Shown here: positions 1 to 7,426 of the stretch, piece after piece
How positions within the stretch are numbered: position 1 is the stretch's first letter
Layout: each line of letters starts with the position of its first letter
Origin: Ruminococcus sp. AF31-8BH
GTDB taxonomy: Bacteria > Bacillota > Clostridia > Lachnospirales > Lachnospiraceae
DNA length: 27,462 nt
Assembly: GCF_003460605.1 (NCBI RefSeq)
Contig: NZ_QTVN01000026.1
Coordinates: forward strand, 1 to 27,462
Reading direction: 5' to 3'
Position numbers and translations under genes: made by a program
The notes under the pieces: model-generated
What the model saw: only the letters and a program-made list of their open reading frames with translations
Told to the model about the DNA's origin: nothing
The model's database searches: none

Positions 1-56
1 CAATATATGATGAAAGGATGTGAAAAAGTCGAGACAAAGTCTACTCGACGGTTGCA

Positions 57-275
57 ATGAGTATATTTGAATACGACCGGGAATGGGAAGAAGAGTTGCT
101 ACGGAAAGAGGAATTTGAGGCTGGGAGAGATACGGAAAGGAAAAATACGGAAAAAGAGCGGATGAACGCAGAAAAAGAACGCCGCCGCGCAGACTCAGAA
201 AAAATGCGCGCTGATCATGCGGAAAGAGAACTTTTGCTTCTAAAAGAAAAACTTGCTTTAATGGAGAACAAGTAG
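57..275 (+). pseudogene. C-terminal remnant of a PD-(D/E)XK nuclease-family transposase (Rpn/YhgA type)
   Basis: The reading frame encodes 72 residues that are almost entirely charged coiled coil, rich in Glu, Lys and Arg (repeated KERM, EKER and ADHAE-like units). This is how the tails of the Rpn/PD-(D/E)XK nuclease-family transposases common in Lachnospiraceae usually look (family knowledge, recalled, not searched). No nuclease core is visible. A different frame is open from the window edge to the stop at 58-60, and the two frames meet at an ATGA overlap, so the fragment probably continues a longer gene through a frameshift. There is no good ribosome site in front of ATG 57. It could instead be a small unrelated coiled-coil protein. 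The body of the gene, if it exists, lies to the left of the window. Confidence 0.45.
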
Positions 276-298
276 AAAATTAAGTGTTTAGGTATACA

Positions 299-349
299 AA
301 ACCAGGAAATCACAGTATTATTATGCCGCAGATTTCCTGGGTTTATTTG
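299..349 (+). terminator. Rho-independent terminator after the transposase remnant
   Basis: The arms AAACCAGGAAATC (299-311) and GATTTCCTGGGTTT (331-344) pair over 13 bp with one bulged base, around a 19-nt loop. The sequence TTTATTTG follows. It would end transcription coming from the left. In the other direction it sits just past the 3' end of the minus-strand pduB-like gene, but the U-tract there is poor. Confidence 0.7.
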
Positions 350-373
350 TGACGGGGGACAGTGCTCAGTCAC
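349..373. repeat. Short REP-like inverted repeat GTGAC...GTCAC
   Basis: The 25-nt segment starts GTGACGGGGGAC and ends CAGTCAC, so GTGAC and GTCAC face each other around a G-rich centre. It abuts the terminator at 299-349. A GGGGGAC core recurs in the palindrome at 18045-18074. Extragenic elements of this sort are common in these genomes (recollection). Its function is unknown. Confidence 0.3.
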
Positions 374-391
374 CGCCTCCTGTTTGATGAT

Positions 392-1105
392 TTATAAATA
401 CGGTTCCCCGGGAATTTCCGGATAGCTTCCCATTCCGATCAGCAGCTCCAGTCCAATCTGTCTGGCCTGCAGAACCGCTTCCTTCACCGCACTGGCATCT
501 CCTGAGATTGCCAGAATCACCTCATTGGAATGGCTTGTCCCAATGCTCGGCGTCATATATCGAGTAATATGAACCGCAGAAGCCTTCATAGCCGTATCCG
601 CCATCACAAGCCCAATTGCCGCAGGAGAACCTGCCATAAATCCAAAAGCCTCACCAGGAACCGCATTGAAAGCCATAGAAAGTGCTCCGCCAGCATTGGC
701 AGAAAAAGCAAATTCCAGATGTCCGGATTCACTGATATACAATTCTCCGGCATATTTATTGGTCAGTTCCAGCGCAAGGGAAATGGCATGGCGCACATCC
801 GACACATCATTTCCGCCAATCACAATATAGTTTCCATGTCCGCCCCATCCCTTGGTATCACGTGGAAACTCAATGGAAAGAACCTCCGTGCCCGTAGCCT
901 TTACCGCATCATCCACCGCCGTGATCTGTCCGGCAGCACCTGTACGGGAACTAAAAAGTCCAAGAGTATGATAACGGGTTCCTATATTCATTTCCTTTAA
1001 AAGAGTATCGTCTACTCCTGAAATCACAAGTCCGATAGTATCCAGAACTGCAGTCCCCACAAACTCTGTGCGTGTGCATTTGGTACTGATGCTGTGTACA
1101 TCCAT
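392..1105 (-). CDS. pduB: PduB-like bacterial microcompartment shell protein (tandem BMC-T)
   Basis: The 237-residue product matches the tandem-domain (BMC-T) shell protein PduB. Recognisable stretches are TEFVGTAVLDTIGLVI (13-28), SIEFPRDTKGWGGHG (77-91), IVIGGNDVSDV (94-104) and ADTAMKA (169-175), with the second BMC fold at roughly 150-225. PduB-type proteins form trimers in the shell of propanediol- or choline-type microcompartments and may let larger metabolites through a gated pore (family knowledge). The start is ATG at 1105, preceded by GGTGGAGG at 1112-1119. An in-frame GTG at 1120 overlaps that ribosome site and is unlikely. The length matches the short PduB' form of Salmonella, without the N-terminal extension. 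No other shell, signature-enzyme or targeting gene is in the window, so it stands alone here. The minus-strand gene is divergent from bioY across about 250 bp. Confidence 0.9.
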   Translation of the reverse strand: MDVHSISTKCTRTEFVGTAVLDTIGLVISGVDDTLLKEMNIGTRYHTLGLFSSRTGAAGQITAVDDAVKATGTEVLSIEFPRDTKGWGGHGNYIVIGGNDVSDVRHAISLALELTNKYAGELYISESGHLEFAFSANAGGALSMAFNAVPGEAFGFMAGSPAAIGLVMADTAMKASAVHITRYMTPSIGTSHSNEVILAISGDASAVKEAVLQARQIGLELLIGMGSYPEIPGEPYL

Positions 1106-1231
1106 GGGAAAAACCTCCACCTGATTACTTTTCCTAAGTGTAGCATGATTGCCCTGATTTTGAAAGTTATAATTGAGATTTTTGTCGATAAAAATTAGCG
1201 GTAAATGTATATGTAAACATCGAAAAATGGA

Positions 1232-1263
1232 TTGTAAACCAAAAACAAATAAATGGTTGACAA
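1232..1263 (+). promoter_or_regulatory. BirA operator of bioY
   Basis: TTGTAAACC (1232-1240) and GGTTGACAA (1255-1263) are inverted copies with one mismatch, separated by 14 bp. This is the known BirA (biotin repressor) operator layout of Firmicutes and Proteobacteria. The right arm contains the -35 hexamer of the bioY promoter, so biotinyl-AMP-bound BirA should block RNA polymerase directly. The placement in front of a biotin transporter gene supports the call. Confidence 0.9.
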
Positions 1264-1285
1264 TTCCTTGCTGCTATGTTAGATT
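1257..1285 (+). promoter_or_regulatory. Sigma-A promoter of bioY
   Basis: TTGACA (1257-1262), a 17-bp spacer and TAGATT (1280-1285). The -35 box lies inside the right arm of the BirA operator. The expected start of transcription is near 1292, giving a leader of about 65 nt. Confidence 0.8.
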
Positions 1286-1355
1286 GTATCTGACAAAATT
1301 CTTATCCCTATATTTACCATTCGAAGAAATATAGGATATGCCCGAGGAGGAGATT

Positions 1356-1913
1356 ATGAGTACTGTAACCGCAACAAAAACAAGAACCTACGACATGGCC
1401 TACATCGCCATCTTTGCCGTACTGATCGCAATTTGTTCCTGGATTTCCATTCCAATGACCGTTCCCTTTACCTTACAGACATTCGGTGTATTTATGGCTG
1501 TAGGTGTGCTCGGCGGCAAACGAGGCAGCCTGGCTGTTCTGGTTTACATTCTGCTTGGAGCAATTGGAGTTCCTGTATTTGCCGGATTCTCCGGAGGATT
1601 TGGAATCCTTCTCAATAACACTGGCGGTTATATCATCGGCTTCTTATTCTCCGCACTTGCAATGTGGGCAATCGAATCCCTCTGGGGCAAGAAGCCTGTA
1701 GTACAGATCATTTCCATGGTTGTAGGACTGCTTGTATGCTACGCAATGGGAACCATCTGGTTCATGGTTGTATACACGAGAACCACAGGCGCTGTTGGAC
1801 TTGGAACCGTACTGGGCTGGTGCGTAATTCCGTTCATCATTCCTGACCTTGTAAAAATCGCTCTGGCATTTGTACTGTCCAGAAGAGTACGCAAGCTTGT
1901 ACCATTACAGTAA
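1356..1913 (+). CDS. bioY: Biotin transporter BioY (ECF S component)
   Basis: The 185-residue, highly hydrophobic protein has about six membrane segments and the BioY signature around GVPVFAGFSGGFG, followed by GGYIIGF. BioY binds biotin and brings it into the cell, alone or with the shared EcfA/EcfA'/EcfT energising module (family knowledge); no ECF module gene is nearby. The start is ATG 1356, set 5 nt behind GAGGAGG (1344-1350); an upstream in-frame ATG at 1338 lies before that site and is rejected. The BirA operator and promoter at 1232-1285 make it a biotin-repressed gene. The 3' end overlaps the open frame of the DUF1284 gene, so the two are probably co-transcribed. Confidence 0.93.
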   Translation: MSTVTATKTRTYDMAYIAIFAVLIAICSWISIPMTVPFTLQTFGVFMAVGVLGGKRGSLAVLVYILLGAIGVPVFAGFSGGFGILLNNTGGYIIGFLFSALAMWAIESLWGKKPVVQIISMVVGLLVCYAMGTIWFMVVYTRTTGAVGLGTVLGWCVIPFIIPDLVKIALAFVLSRRVRKLVPLQ

Positions 1914-2316
1914 TAAGAATCGTCAGACATATCCCATTCGCCCTCATCACGGGATGTGCCTGGCGTTTTTTATCGGAAACGGCTACAGCAATGGATTTAC
2001 AGCCCATATGCAGGAAATGCTGGAGCTTTTTACAAAAGGCGCAGACGTCTGTCTCACCGTAAACACAGACGAAATCTGCTCTGCCTGTCCCAACAACTGT
2101 CAGGGACTCTGCGAGGCAGCTGAAAAAGTAAAGCGCTATGACAACGCCGTACTTTCCCAGTGCGGCCTGACAGAAGGCCAGACCCTTCCATTTTCCAAAT
2201 TCACCCAGTACGTCCAGCAGAACATCATCGCCTCCGGCAAACGCCCGGAAATCTGCGGCGACTGCCAGTGGAACCGCATCTGCCAGGATCAGCCCAGCAG
2301 ATGGCAGAATACATGA
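1870..2316 (+). CDS. DUF1284 domain-containing protein (5' end uncertain)
   Basis: The frame carries the DUF1284 (COG3543) signature IRPHHGMCLAFF near residue 23, then GNGYSNGF, a cysteine group CSACPNNCQGLC and a second group CGDCQWNRIC near the C-terminus. The two cysteine clusters suggest metal or Fe-S binding (inference); the function of the family is not known to me. The start is a problem. Members normally begin a few residues before RPHH, but no ATG, GTG or TTG lies there. The candidates are TTG 1870, which overlaps the end of bioY by 44 nt and has no ribosome site, and ATG 1954, which removes the RPHH motif. A rare start codon, translational coupling to bioY or loss of the real start are all possible. 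Confidence 0.7.
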   Translation: MYCPEEYASLYHYSNKNRQTYPIRPHHGMCLAFFIGNGYSNGFTAHMQEMLELFTKGADVCLTVNTDEICSACPNNCQGLCEAAEKVKRYDNAVLSQCGLTEGQTLPFSKFTQYVQQNIIASGKRPEICGDCQWNRICQDQPSRWQNT

Positions 2317-2361
2317 GAGAAGCAGTCTCTAACAAAATAATGAAAGCAATCAAATTACTGT

Positions 2362-2398
2362 CCTCTTTGCCGGATCATCCGACGGAGAGGGCATTTTT
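2362..2398 (+). terminator. Possible terminator after bioY-DUF1284
   Basis: CCTCT (2362-2366) pairs with AGAGG (2386-2390), enclosing an inner CGGA/TCCG hairpin, and GCATTTTT follows. The stem is interrupted and the U-tract short, so this is a moderate call. It ends 12 nt before the first MITE copy. Confidence 0.45.
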
Positions 2399-2410
2399 GC
2401 ATATTACAGC

Positions 2411-2574
2411 TAGAGCGTGTTTGAAAAATCATTCCTGCAATCTGCACGCCCCACTTTGCGGTATATTTCACCCGAATTCGGTTGTCGTAGCCCGCTACGA
2501 CGCCCTCATCCGGGCAAAATCTCCCACAAATTGTGACGCACATCTTGCAGAAAGCCTTTTTCAAACACGCTCTA
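2411..2574. mobile_element. Foldback MITE, copy 1 (164 bp)
   Basis: The element begins TAGAGCGTGTTTGAAAAA and ends with its exact inverse TTTTTCAAACACGCTCTA. The interior is also an imperfect palindrome, so the whole 164 bp can fold into one long hairpin capped by GTCGTAG-CCCG-CTACGAC. Two further full copies of exactly the same length lie at 13699-13862 and 14387-14550. Each copy is bounded by CTAG-like sequence, and the TA at each end could be a duplicated target. It carries no transposase and would need one in trans. This copy has about seven differences from the other two, which makes it the most diverged. A MarR tail fragment follows directly, so it may have landed in that gene. Confidence 0.85.
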
Positions 2575-2577
2575 GGG

Positions 2578-2646
2578 ATATGGAACAATCTGAGTACAAA
2601 TGAGCAGGAAACAGTAATGTCAATGCTGCGTGGACTTCGGAAGTAG
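2578..2646 (+). pseudogene. C-terminal fragment of a MarR-family regulator
   Basis: Directly after the MITE the sequence encodes IWNNLSTNEQETVMSML followed by RGLRK and a stop. This is the usual ending of MarR-family repressors (a long helix with LS..EQ...ML..LR). No winged-helix domain is found on the left side of the MITE, so the rest of the gene has been lost. A terminator follows within 2 nt. The call rests on about 23 residues only. Confidence 0.4.
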
Positions 2647-2647
2647 G

Positions 2648-2685
2648 AGAACAGTTCGAGTATATGTATCGGCTGTTCTTTTTTT
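2648..2685 (+). terminator. Terminator after the MarR fragment
   Basis: AGAACAG (2648-2654) pairs with CTGTTCT (2673-2679), with additional CGA/TCG pairing inside, and the stem is followed by a run of T. Confidence 0.8.
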
Positions 2686-2716
2686 GTTTTTAGGCGTTAA
2701 AACGGTAATGTTTTTC

Positions 2717-2745
2717 TTGTATACAGTAGAGCATTAGAGTATAAT
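2717..2745 (+). promoter_or_regulatory. Promoter of the c-di-GMP riboswitch transcript
   Basis: TTGTAT (2717-2722), a 17-bp spacer and the perfect -10 TATAAT (2740-2745). The expected start is near 2752, about 40 nt before the riboswitch core. A second TATAAT at 2777-2782 has no good -35 and would start too close to the aptamer. Confidence 0.65.
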
Positions 2746-2784
2746 AAAATCAGTTTTTTTTCATACGTTTAAAAGCTATAATAA

Positions 2785-2860
2785 GAAAATCGGCAAAACA
2801 GATGAAAGTCTGCGATGCAAAGCTATAGGGCCTGTAAAATGGCAGCCAGTTGCCACGTTA
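2785..2860 (+). promoter_or_regulatory. Class I cyclic di-GMP riboswitch (GEMM-I)
   Basis: The core matches the GEMM-I aptamer piece by piece. P1 is GGCAA (2792-2796) with TTGCC (2850-2854). The first arm is CAGAT-GAAA-GTCTG, with the GAAA tetraloop that docks into its receptor. The conserved joining segment GATGCAAAGC follows. The second arm is GCTAT...ATGGC, enclosing AGGGCCT, and AGCC comes before the P1 3' strand. The base just 5' of CAAAAC is G, as in c-di-GMP binders; cGAMP-sensing relatives carry A there (established for the family). A perfect terminator hairpin starts about 6 nt after P1, so ligand binding probably controls read-through. The next coding sequence downstream is the ruined sensor kinase at 3063-4229. 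Confidence 0.87.
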
Positions 2861-2865
2861 AAGAT

Positions 2866-2893
2866 GCATTGTCTGCAATGACAATGCTTTTTT
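2866..2893 (+). terminator. Expression-platform terminator of the c-di-GMP riboswitch
   Basis: GCATTGTC (2866-2873) pairs perfectly with GACAATGC (2880-2887) around a 6-nt loop, followed by six T. From 2894 to about 3062 I see no gene, only AT-rich sequence and short meaningless frames. Confidence 0.85.
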
Positions 2894-3062
2894 CATTTTT
2901 GGAGATCAAAAAGAAACTAAAACAGGCAGGTAATAATTGGTGGCTGCTAAAATATAAAAATGGAGCAGATAAAAATGTAGGTGTAAAGGAAATCGGTTAT
3001 GTGAAAGAAAATTAAGTCAGCACAGGAACGAAAAAATACATTTAGGATAAAAAATTTGATAA

Positions 3063-4229
3063 GGGATTGACCAGACCGCATCAAATTCCATTGCAGATGC
3101 AATGGCACCCGGTGCAGAAAAACTGATGTGCAGTACCCGACAGGAAATGATGGAAGCTGTCCGTAAGGGTAAAGCCAATGCTGCTTTCGTCTACTATTAC
3201 ATGGCACAGGCGTTTGTGAATAGTGACACTACGGGCACCATGACATATACGCTGCTGGAACAGCCTACATTCACCTACCGCATGGTAGTTTCGTCAACAG
3301 AGAACCATGCGATGGCTGGTATTCTGACGAAAGCAATGTATGCCATGCCCGAAAATTTTGTCGAAGATCTTGCGGCACAGTATACTACATACAAAGCAAC
3401 ATATCTGACATTTGCTGACTGGATCCGTCTGCATCCTGTTGTTACTGTTTTGGTTCTTCTTGTTTTTGGATGGCTGCTGACTACTATGGCTGTGATCATG
3501 ATGCGTCTCAGTGCAAGGAAAAAAGCTCAGATGGCAGCCCAGCAGAATGCGAAGAAAATGGCGGAACTGGCAGAACATGCACAGGCTGCAAACAAGGCAA
3601 AAACAGCATTTCTGTCACACATGTCCCATGACATGAGGACACCGATGAATGCGATTATTGGATTTACCGGTATTGCAATAAAAAATAACCCATCAGGTGA
3701 GGTGAGAAACTGCCTGGAAAAGATTAACGAAAGTTCAGAACATTTGCTGTCACTGATCAATGATGTATTAGATCTGACTCGCGTGGAAAGTGGAAAAGTG
3801 AAATACAATCCGGTACCGGCAGATGTGAAAAGTATCACAGATTCTGTCCGCCTGCGTGATGTGCTGGTCAATATTCTGAGTAATGCTGTGAAGTTCACTC
3901 CGGATGGAGGGACGATTACTTTTGAAGCCCATTGTCAGGAAAATAGTGAGGATGGATATATAAATATGCATTACTGCATCTCTGACACCGGTATCGGAAT
4001 GAGTGAGGAATTTATAAAAGAAATTTTTGAGGAATTTGCACAGGAAGATTCCGGTGCGAGAACGCAGTACCATGGAGCCGGACTGGGAATGGCTATCGTA
4101 AAGAAGTATATGGAAAGACTGCTGTTGAGATTTTCAGAATTCATCCGGAAGGCACATTTGTCAAAGCCGATTGTGATTGATGAAGTTATAAAAACAATTT
4201 TGAGACATGTACATTTTGATAAAGAATGA
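3063..4229 (+). pseudogene. Decayed transporter-type sensor histidine kinase (first of three)
   Basis: Coding sense starts mid-domain at about 3063, just after an in-frame stop. The frame reads through the end of a periplasmic substrate-binding (SBP_bac_3-like) domain, a membrane segment near PVVTVLVLLVFGWLL, a short coiled coil and a HisKA box FLSHMSHDMRTPMNAIIG (His about residue 176 from ATG 3102). Two pieces are missing. Roughly 30 residues are gone between ADVKSITDS and VRLRDVLVNIL, ahead of the ATPase N box. The text then jumps from the ATPase G2 box (GAGLGMAIVKKYME) to what looks like the last helix of a receiver domain (SKPIVIDEVIKTILRH). There is no start codon with a ribosome site. 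ATG 3102 keeps 375 codons open, so a protein could be made, but without an intact sensor, ATP lid or phosphoacceptor Asp it is unlikely to work. Confidence 0.75.
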
Positions 4230-4286
4230 TTCGTAGAGGTATTTCATGAATTAGTGGAATACCATTGGGGTCGCGGGGGATAAAAA

Positions 4287-6476
4287 ATGAAAACAAAAGA
4301 TGTTCAGGAACTCTATCAAATAAAATTACATAGCATGGATACGATTCTGCATCAGATATCGCTTATGGATCAGGTGGAAAATGAGCAGGAGTTGTCAGAA
4401 ATCATTCACTCTTTGCTGCAGGCAATCGGAAACTATACAGGGGCAGACCGGGTATATGTTTTTGACTGGGAAACCGATCAGAAGGACAGCCTGAGCAATA
4501 CATTTGAATGGTGTGCCGATGAAGTGACACCAGAGATAGACAACCTTCAGGCAATCCCAGTCAGTTTGATGCCAAACTGGGTGAAACGATTTGAAAACAA
4601 GGAAGTAATCGTGATCCATGATCTGGAAGCAACAAAATATTCTGAACCGGAAGAATATGAATTGCTAAAAACACAGGAAATATGTTCATTGATTGCAGTG
4701 CCGATTTATGCCAATCATCAGATGAATGGATTCATCGGGGTAGATAATCCTGATTTGGGACAGAATGAGATTTCCATTACACTGCTGTCTGATGTTGGCG
4801 GGCATCTTGGATGTGTGAGGGAAAATCTGAAAACTACGGTACTGCTGAAAAAGGCTCTTGATGAGGCAACAAAGAGGACAGAGATTATTTCCGCAATTGC
4901 TACGCTGTATGTAACAATCATATATGCCAATGTTAAAGAGCGGACATATGAGCTTTTGGAAGGTTATGACCTTGTGCAAAAAATCCTTGGACAAAAGGGA
5001 AAAATTGATGATGTTATGGAAAGGCTTCCAGCAGCATTTGCCGCCCTGGAGTGGAGAGAAAAGTACAGAGAGTTTCTTGACTTTGATACATTGGCAGAGA
5101 GACTTCGCAATACGAATTCTGTTTCGATTGAATTTATGGGAGCAAACGGAGAATGGCGGCTGTCCAGATTTATTGTAAAGAGCAGAGATGCACAGGGAAA
5201 CGCTGTGGATGTGCTTTATGTCGCCCGGGATATTACGGAAGAAAAATCCCGGGAACTCATGTATCAGAAACAACTTAAGGCAAGCATGGAAGATGCTCAT
5301 CGCGCGAATCTTTCAAAAACAGCCTTTCTGAGGCGTATGAGCCACGATATCCGTACACCGCTAAACGGAATCGTGGGGATGATCCATATCGCTGAAAAAT
5401 ATAACAATGATGTGGTCAAATTACGTGAATGCAGGCAGAAGGTACTTCAGTCCACAGAATATCTGCAAAATCTGATCAACAATGTCCTGGATATCAGCAA
5501 ACTGGAATCCGGTTCCCTTGTGTTGGAACATAAATCCTTTGATCTGGCAGAGCTGTTAAGTAATAATCTGACGGTTGTTGCAATGAGTGCTTATGAAAAT
5601 GGTGTAAGATTTGAAGGCGGCGTGGAAGCAAGTACAATCCGCCACAGATATTTGATTGGAAGTCCGATACATCTGAGCAGGGTTTTAATGAATCTTTCTT
5701 CCAATGCGATTAAATACAATCATTTTCATGGAACCGTGAATGTTTATTGCGAAGAATTATCGGATGATGGGAATATGGCTGTTTTTCGGTTTGTATGTTC
5801 AGATACCGGTCTTGGTATGAGTGAAGAATTTCAAAAACATGCGTTTGATGTTTTTGCGCAGGAGGGCAAACTGTCAACTACAACCTTCAGTGGCTCCGGT
5901 CTGGGACTTTCGATTGTAAAAGATATTGTTGAACTGATGGGTGGAACGATAGAACTGGAAAGTGAAGAAAATGTAGGAAGCACGTTTACGTTTACGGTTC
6001 CATTTGAGATAGATCATCTGGCTGAAAACAATGATCCGCAGGAGGACAGCTGCCCACAGAGTATGAATCTGCTAGGGAAGCGGGTGCTTCTTGTTGAAGA
6101 TAATGCCATTAATATGGAGATCGCCCATGCAATACTGGAAGAAGAGCATCTGAATATTACAGAAGCGAAAAACGGAAAAGAGGCACTTGAAATATTTCAG
6201 AATTCCAAGCTGAATGAGTATGATGTCATCATCATGGATGTGATGATGCCGGTCATGGATGGTCTGGAAGCAACAAAAGCAATTCGTATGTTGGAACGTG
6301 AAGATGCCAAAAAGATCCCAATCATTGCCATGACGGCAAATGCTTTTGAGGAGGATCGGAAAGCATGTCTGGATGCCGGGATGGATGAACATATTGGAAA
6401 GCCGATTGATATTCCGCTATTAAAAAGAACGATCACAAAACTGCTGACAAAAAATCATAAAAACCGCATAAATTAA
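4287..6476 (+). CDS. Cytoplasmic hybrid sensor histidine kinase/response regulator (GAF-PAS-HisKA-HATPase-REC)
   Basis: The 729-residue protein has no signal peptide or membrane segment. In order there are a GAF-like sensor (about 20-185), a PAS-like region (about 200-320), a HisKA box FLRRMSHDIRTPLNGIVGM with His353, an ATPase domain with N box NLSSNAIKYN, G1 DTGLGMS and G2 GSGLGLSI, and a C-terminal receiver domain with DVIIMDVMMP (Asp651) and the conserved Lys705. All catalytic features are present, so it should autophosphorylate and pass phosphate to its own receiver; the output partner is unknown. The start is ATG 4287, behind GGGGGA. The PAS-like part (ALDEATKRTEIISAIA) closely resembles that of the broken kinase downstream, so the two are probably paralogues from a tandem duplication. 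It is the only intact kinase of the three. Ligand and target cannot be inferred. Confidence 0.88.
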   Translation: MKTKDVQELYQIKLHSMDTILHQISLMDQVENEQELSEIIHSLLQAIGNYTGADRVYVFDWETDQKDSLSNTFEWCADEVTPEIDNLQAIPVSLMPNWVKRFENKEVIVIHDLEATKYSEPEEYELLKTQEICSLIAVPIYANHQMNGFIGVDNPDLGQNEISITLLSDVGGHLGCVRENLKTTVLLKKALDEATKRTEIISAIATLYVTIIYANVKERTYELLEGYDLVQKILGQKGKIDDVMERLPAAFAALEWREKYREFLDFDTLAERLRNTNSVSIEFMGANGEWRLSRFIVKSRDAQGNAVDVLYVARDITEEKSRELMYQKQLKASMEDAHRANLSKTAFLRRMSHDIRTPLNGIVGMIHIAEKYNNDVVKLRECRQKVLQSTEYLQNLINNVLDISKLESGSLVLEHKSFDLAELLSNNLTVVAMSAYENGVRFEGGVEASTIRHRYLIGSPIHLSRVLMNLSSNAIKYNHFHGTVNVYCEELSDDGNMAVFRFVCSDTGLGMSEEFQKHAFDVFAQEGKLSTTTFSGSGLGLSIVKDIVELMGGTIELESEENVGSTFTFTVPFEIDHLAENNDPQEDSCPQSMNLLGKRVLLVEDNAINMEIAHAILEEEHLNITEAKNGKEALEIFQNSKLNEYDVIIMDVMMPVMDGLEATKAIRMLEREDAKKIPIIAMTANAFEEDRKACLDAGMDEHIGKPIDIPLLKRTITKLLTKNHKNRIN

Positions 6477-6572
6477 AAAGTATGATCTGAAACTGCATAC
6501 CTTATGGTCTTCCTTAAAGAAAGATGGATACATAGGAATTGTCGGATATTTTGATGGTATCAAACAGGAAAT

Positions 6573-6641
6573 GGAATGCCTATTATTGCAATGATCGCCA
6601 ATGCTTTTGCGGAAGATGTACAAAAATGTTTAGATGCAGGC
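6573..6641 (+). pseudogene. Receiver-domain tail remnant
   Basis: This stretch encodes GMPIIAMIANAFAEDVQKCL, which matches the alpha4/beta5 part of a receiver domain; compare IPIIAMTANAFEEDRKACL in the preceding kinase. It is open into the next gene, so it is the leftover end of another hybrid kinase or a partial duplication. The stretch 6477-6572 before it shows nothing I recognise. Confidence 0.55.
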
Positions 6642-6668
6642 GACTGTAGCCTGGAGGGTGGGAGAAAG

Positions 6669-7160
6669 ATGAAGAAGTGCAAATTAGTACAGAATATAAG
6701 AAATTTCAAACTTTGTTACTTTATATTTTGCACAATGATATGTTTGACTGTTTTTCCTGTTTCCGCATCTGCTAAAGAAAAATCGGATCATGTTATCCGG
6801 ATAGGATCTTTTGAGGAAACTTATAATACAGTCAATGAAAAGGGAGAAAGAAGAGGCTATGGTTATGAGTATCTTCAAGACATTGCAGGTTACGCAGGAT
6901 GGACCTATGAATACGTGACAGGTAATTGGGAAGATTGCTTTACACAGCTGGAAAATGGAGAAATTGATATTCTTGGCGGCATTTCCTATACAGACGAACG
7001 TGCTGAAAAAATGTTATTTTCTGATATGCCTATGGGGGAAGAGAAATATTACATCTATACGGATGCCTCAAATATGGATCTTACAGCAGGAAATCTGGAT
7101 TCTTTTGAGGGAAAAAATATTGGCGTGTTTAGAGATCATATACCAGAGGTTTTGTTATGA
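6669..7160 (+). pseudogene. Third sensor kinase, piece 1: signal peptide and truncated SBP_bac_3 domain
   Basis: ATG 6669 follows GGGAG at 6659-6663. The product begins with a signal peptide (KK..., a hydrophobic run, VSASA) and the first lobe of an amino-acid-type periplasmic binding domain: VIRIGSFEETYNTVNEKG, GYGYEYLQDIAGYAGW, and LENGEIDILGGISYTDERA. After GKNIGVFRDHIPEVLL it stops, about where lobe 2 should begin. The next piece resumes in another frame near the membrane segment, so around 100 residues appear to have been deleted. The original gene ran from 6669 to 9353 as SBP_bac_3, membrane segment, two PAS-like domains, HisKA, HATPase and REC. Confidence 0.75.
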
Positions 7161-7426
7161 CAGAAATTAAGTATATATTTCCGAAGCAACTGCAGTCTGT
7201 GGCTGCGTTGGCTTTTATAGCCGTGCTGATCGTTCTGCTTCTCATCCTGACTGTAATGGTACATATGAGGAACAGAAAACTGAAAAGTACGCTGGAAGAA
7301 CAGATGGCGGAAAGACGGCTTCTGGACAAGATATGTGGAGATTTTACAGCTGTCTATTATGTTGAATTAAATACCGATTCCTTTGAAATCCTCCATATGA
7401 ATGACGGAACCAACGCAAAAAAATGA
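7157..7426 (+). pseudogene. Third sensor kinase, piece 2: membrane segment and start of first PAS-like domain
   Basis: This frame encodes a juxtamembrane stretch, a hydrophobic segment (AALAFIAVLIVLLLILTVMV), a charged linker (EEQMAERRLLDKIC) and the beginning of a PAS-like fold (FTAVYYVELNTDSFEIL). It ends at the run of seven A at 7417-7423, where the sense continues one frame back in the next piece. A single missing A would explain the break. Confidence 0.7.

Noticed and set aside
530..1000. 156-codon plus-strand frame opposite the shell-protein gene
   Set aside because: It is a shadow of the minus-strand pduB-like gene, which has clear family motifs and a ribosome site.
2815..3015. 66-codon open frame over the riboswitch
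   Set aside because: It overlaps the aptamer and the terminator hairpin, has no ribosome site and shows no family likeness.
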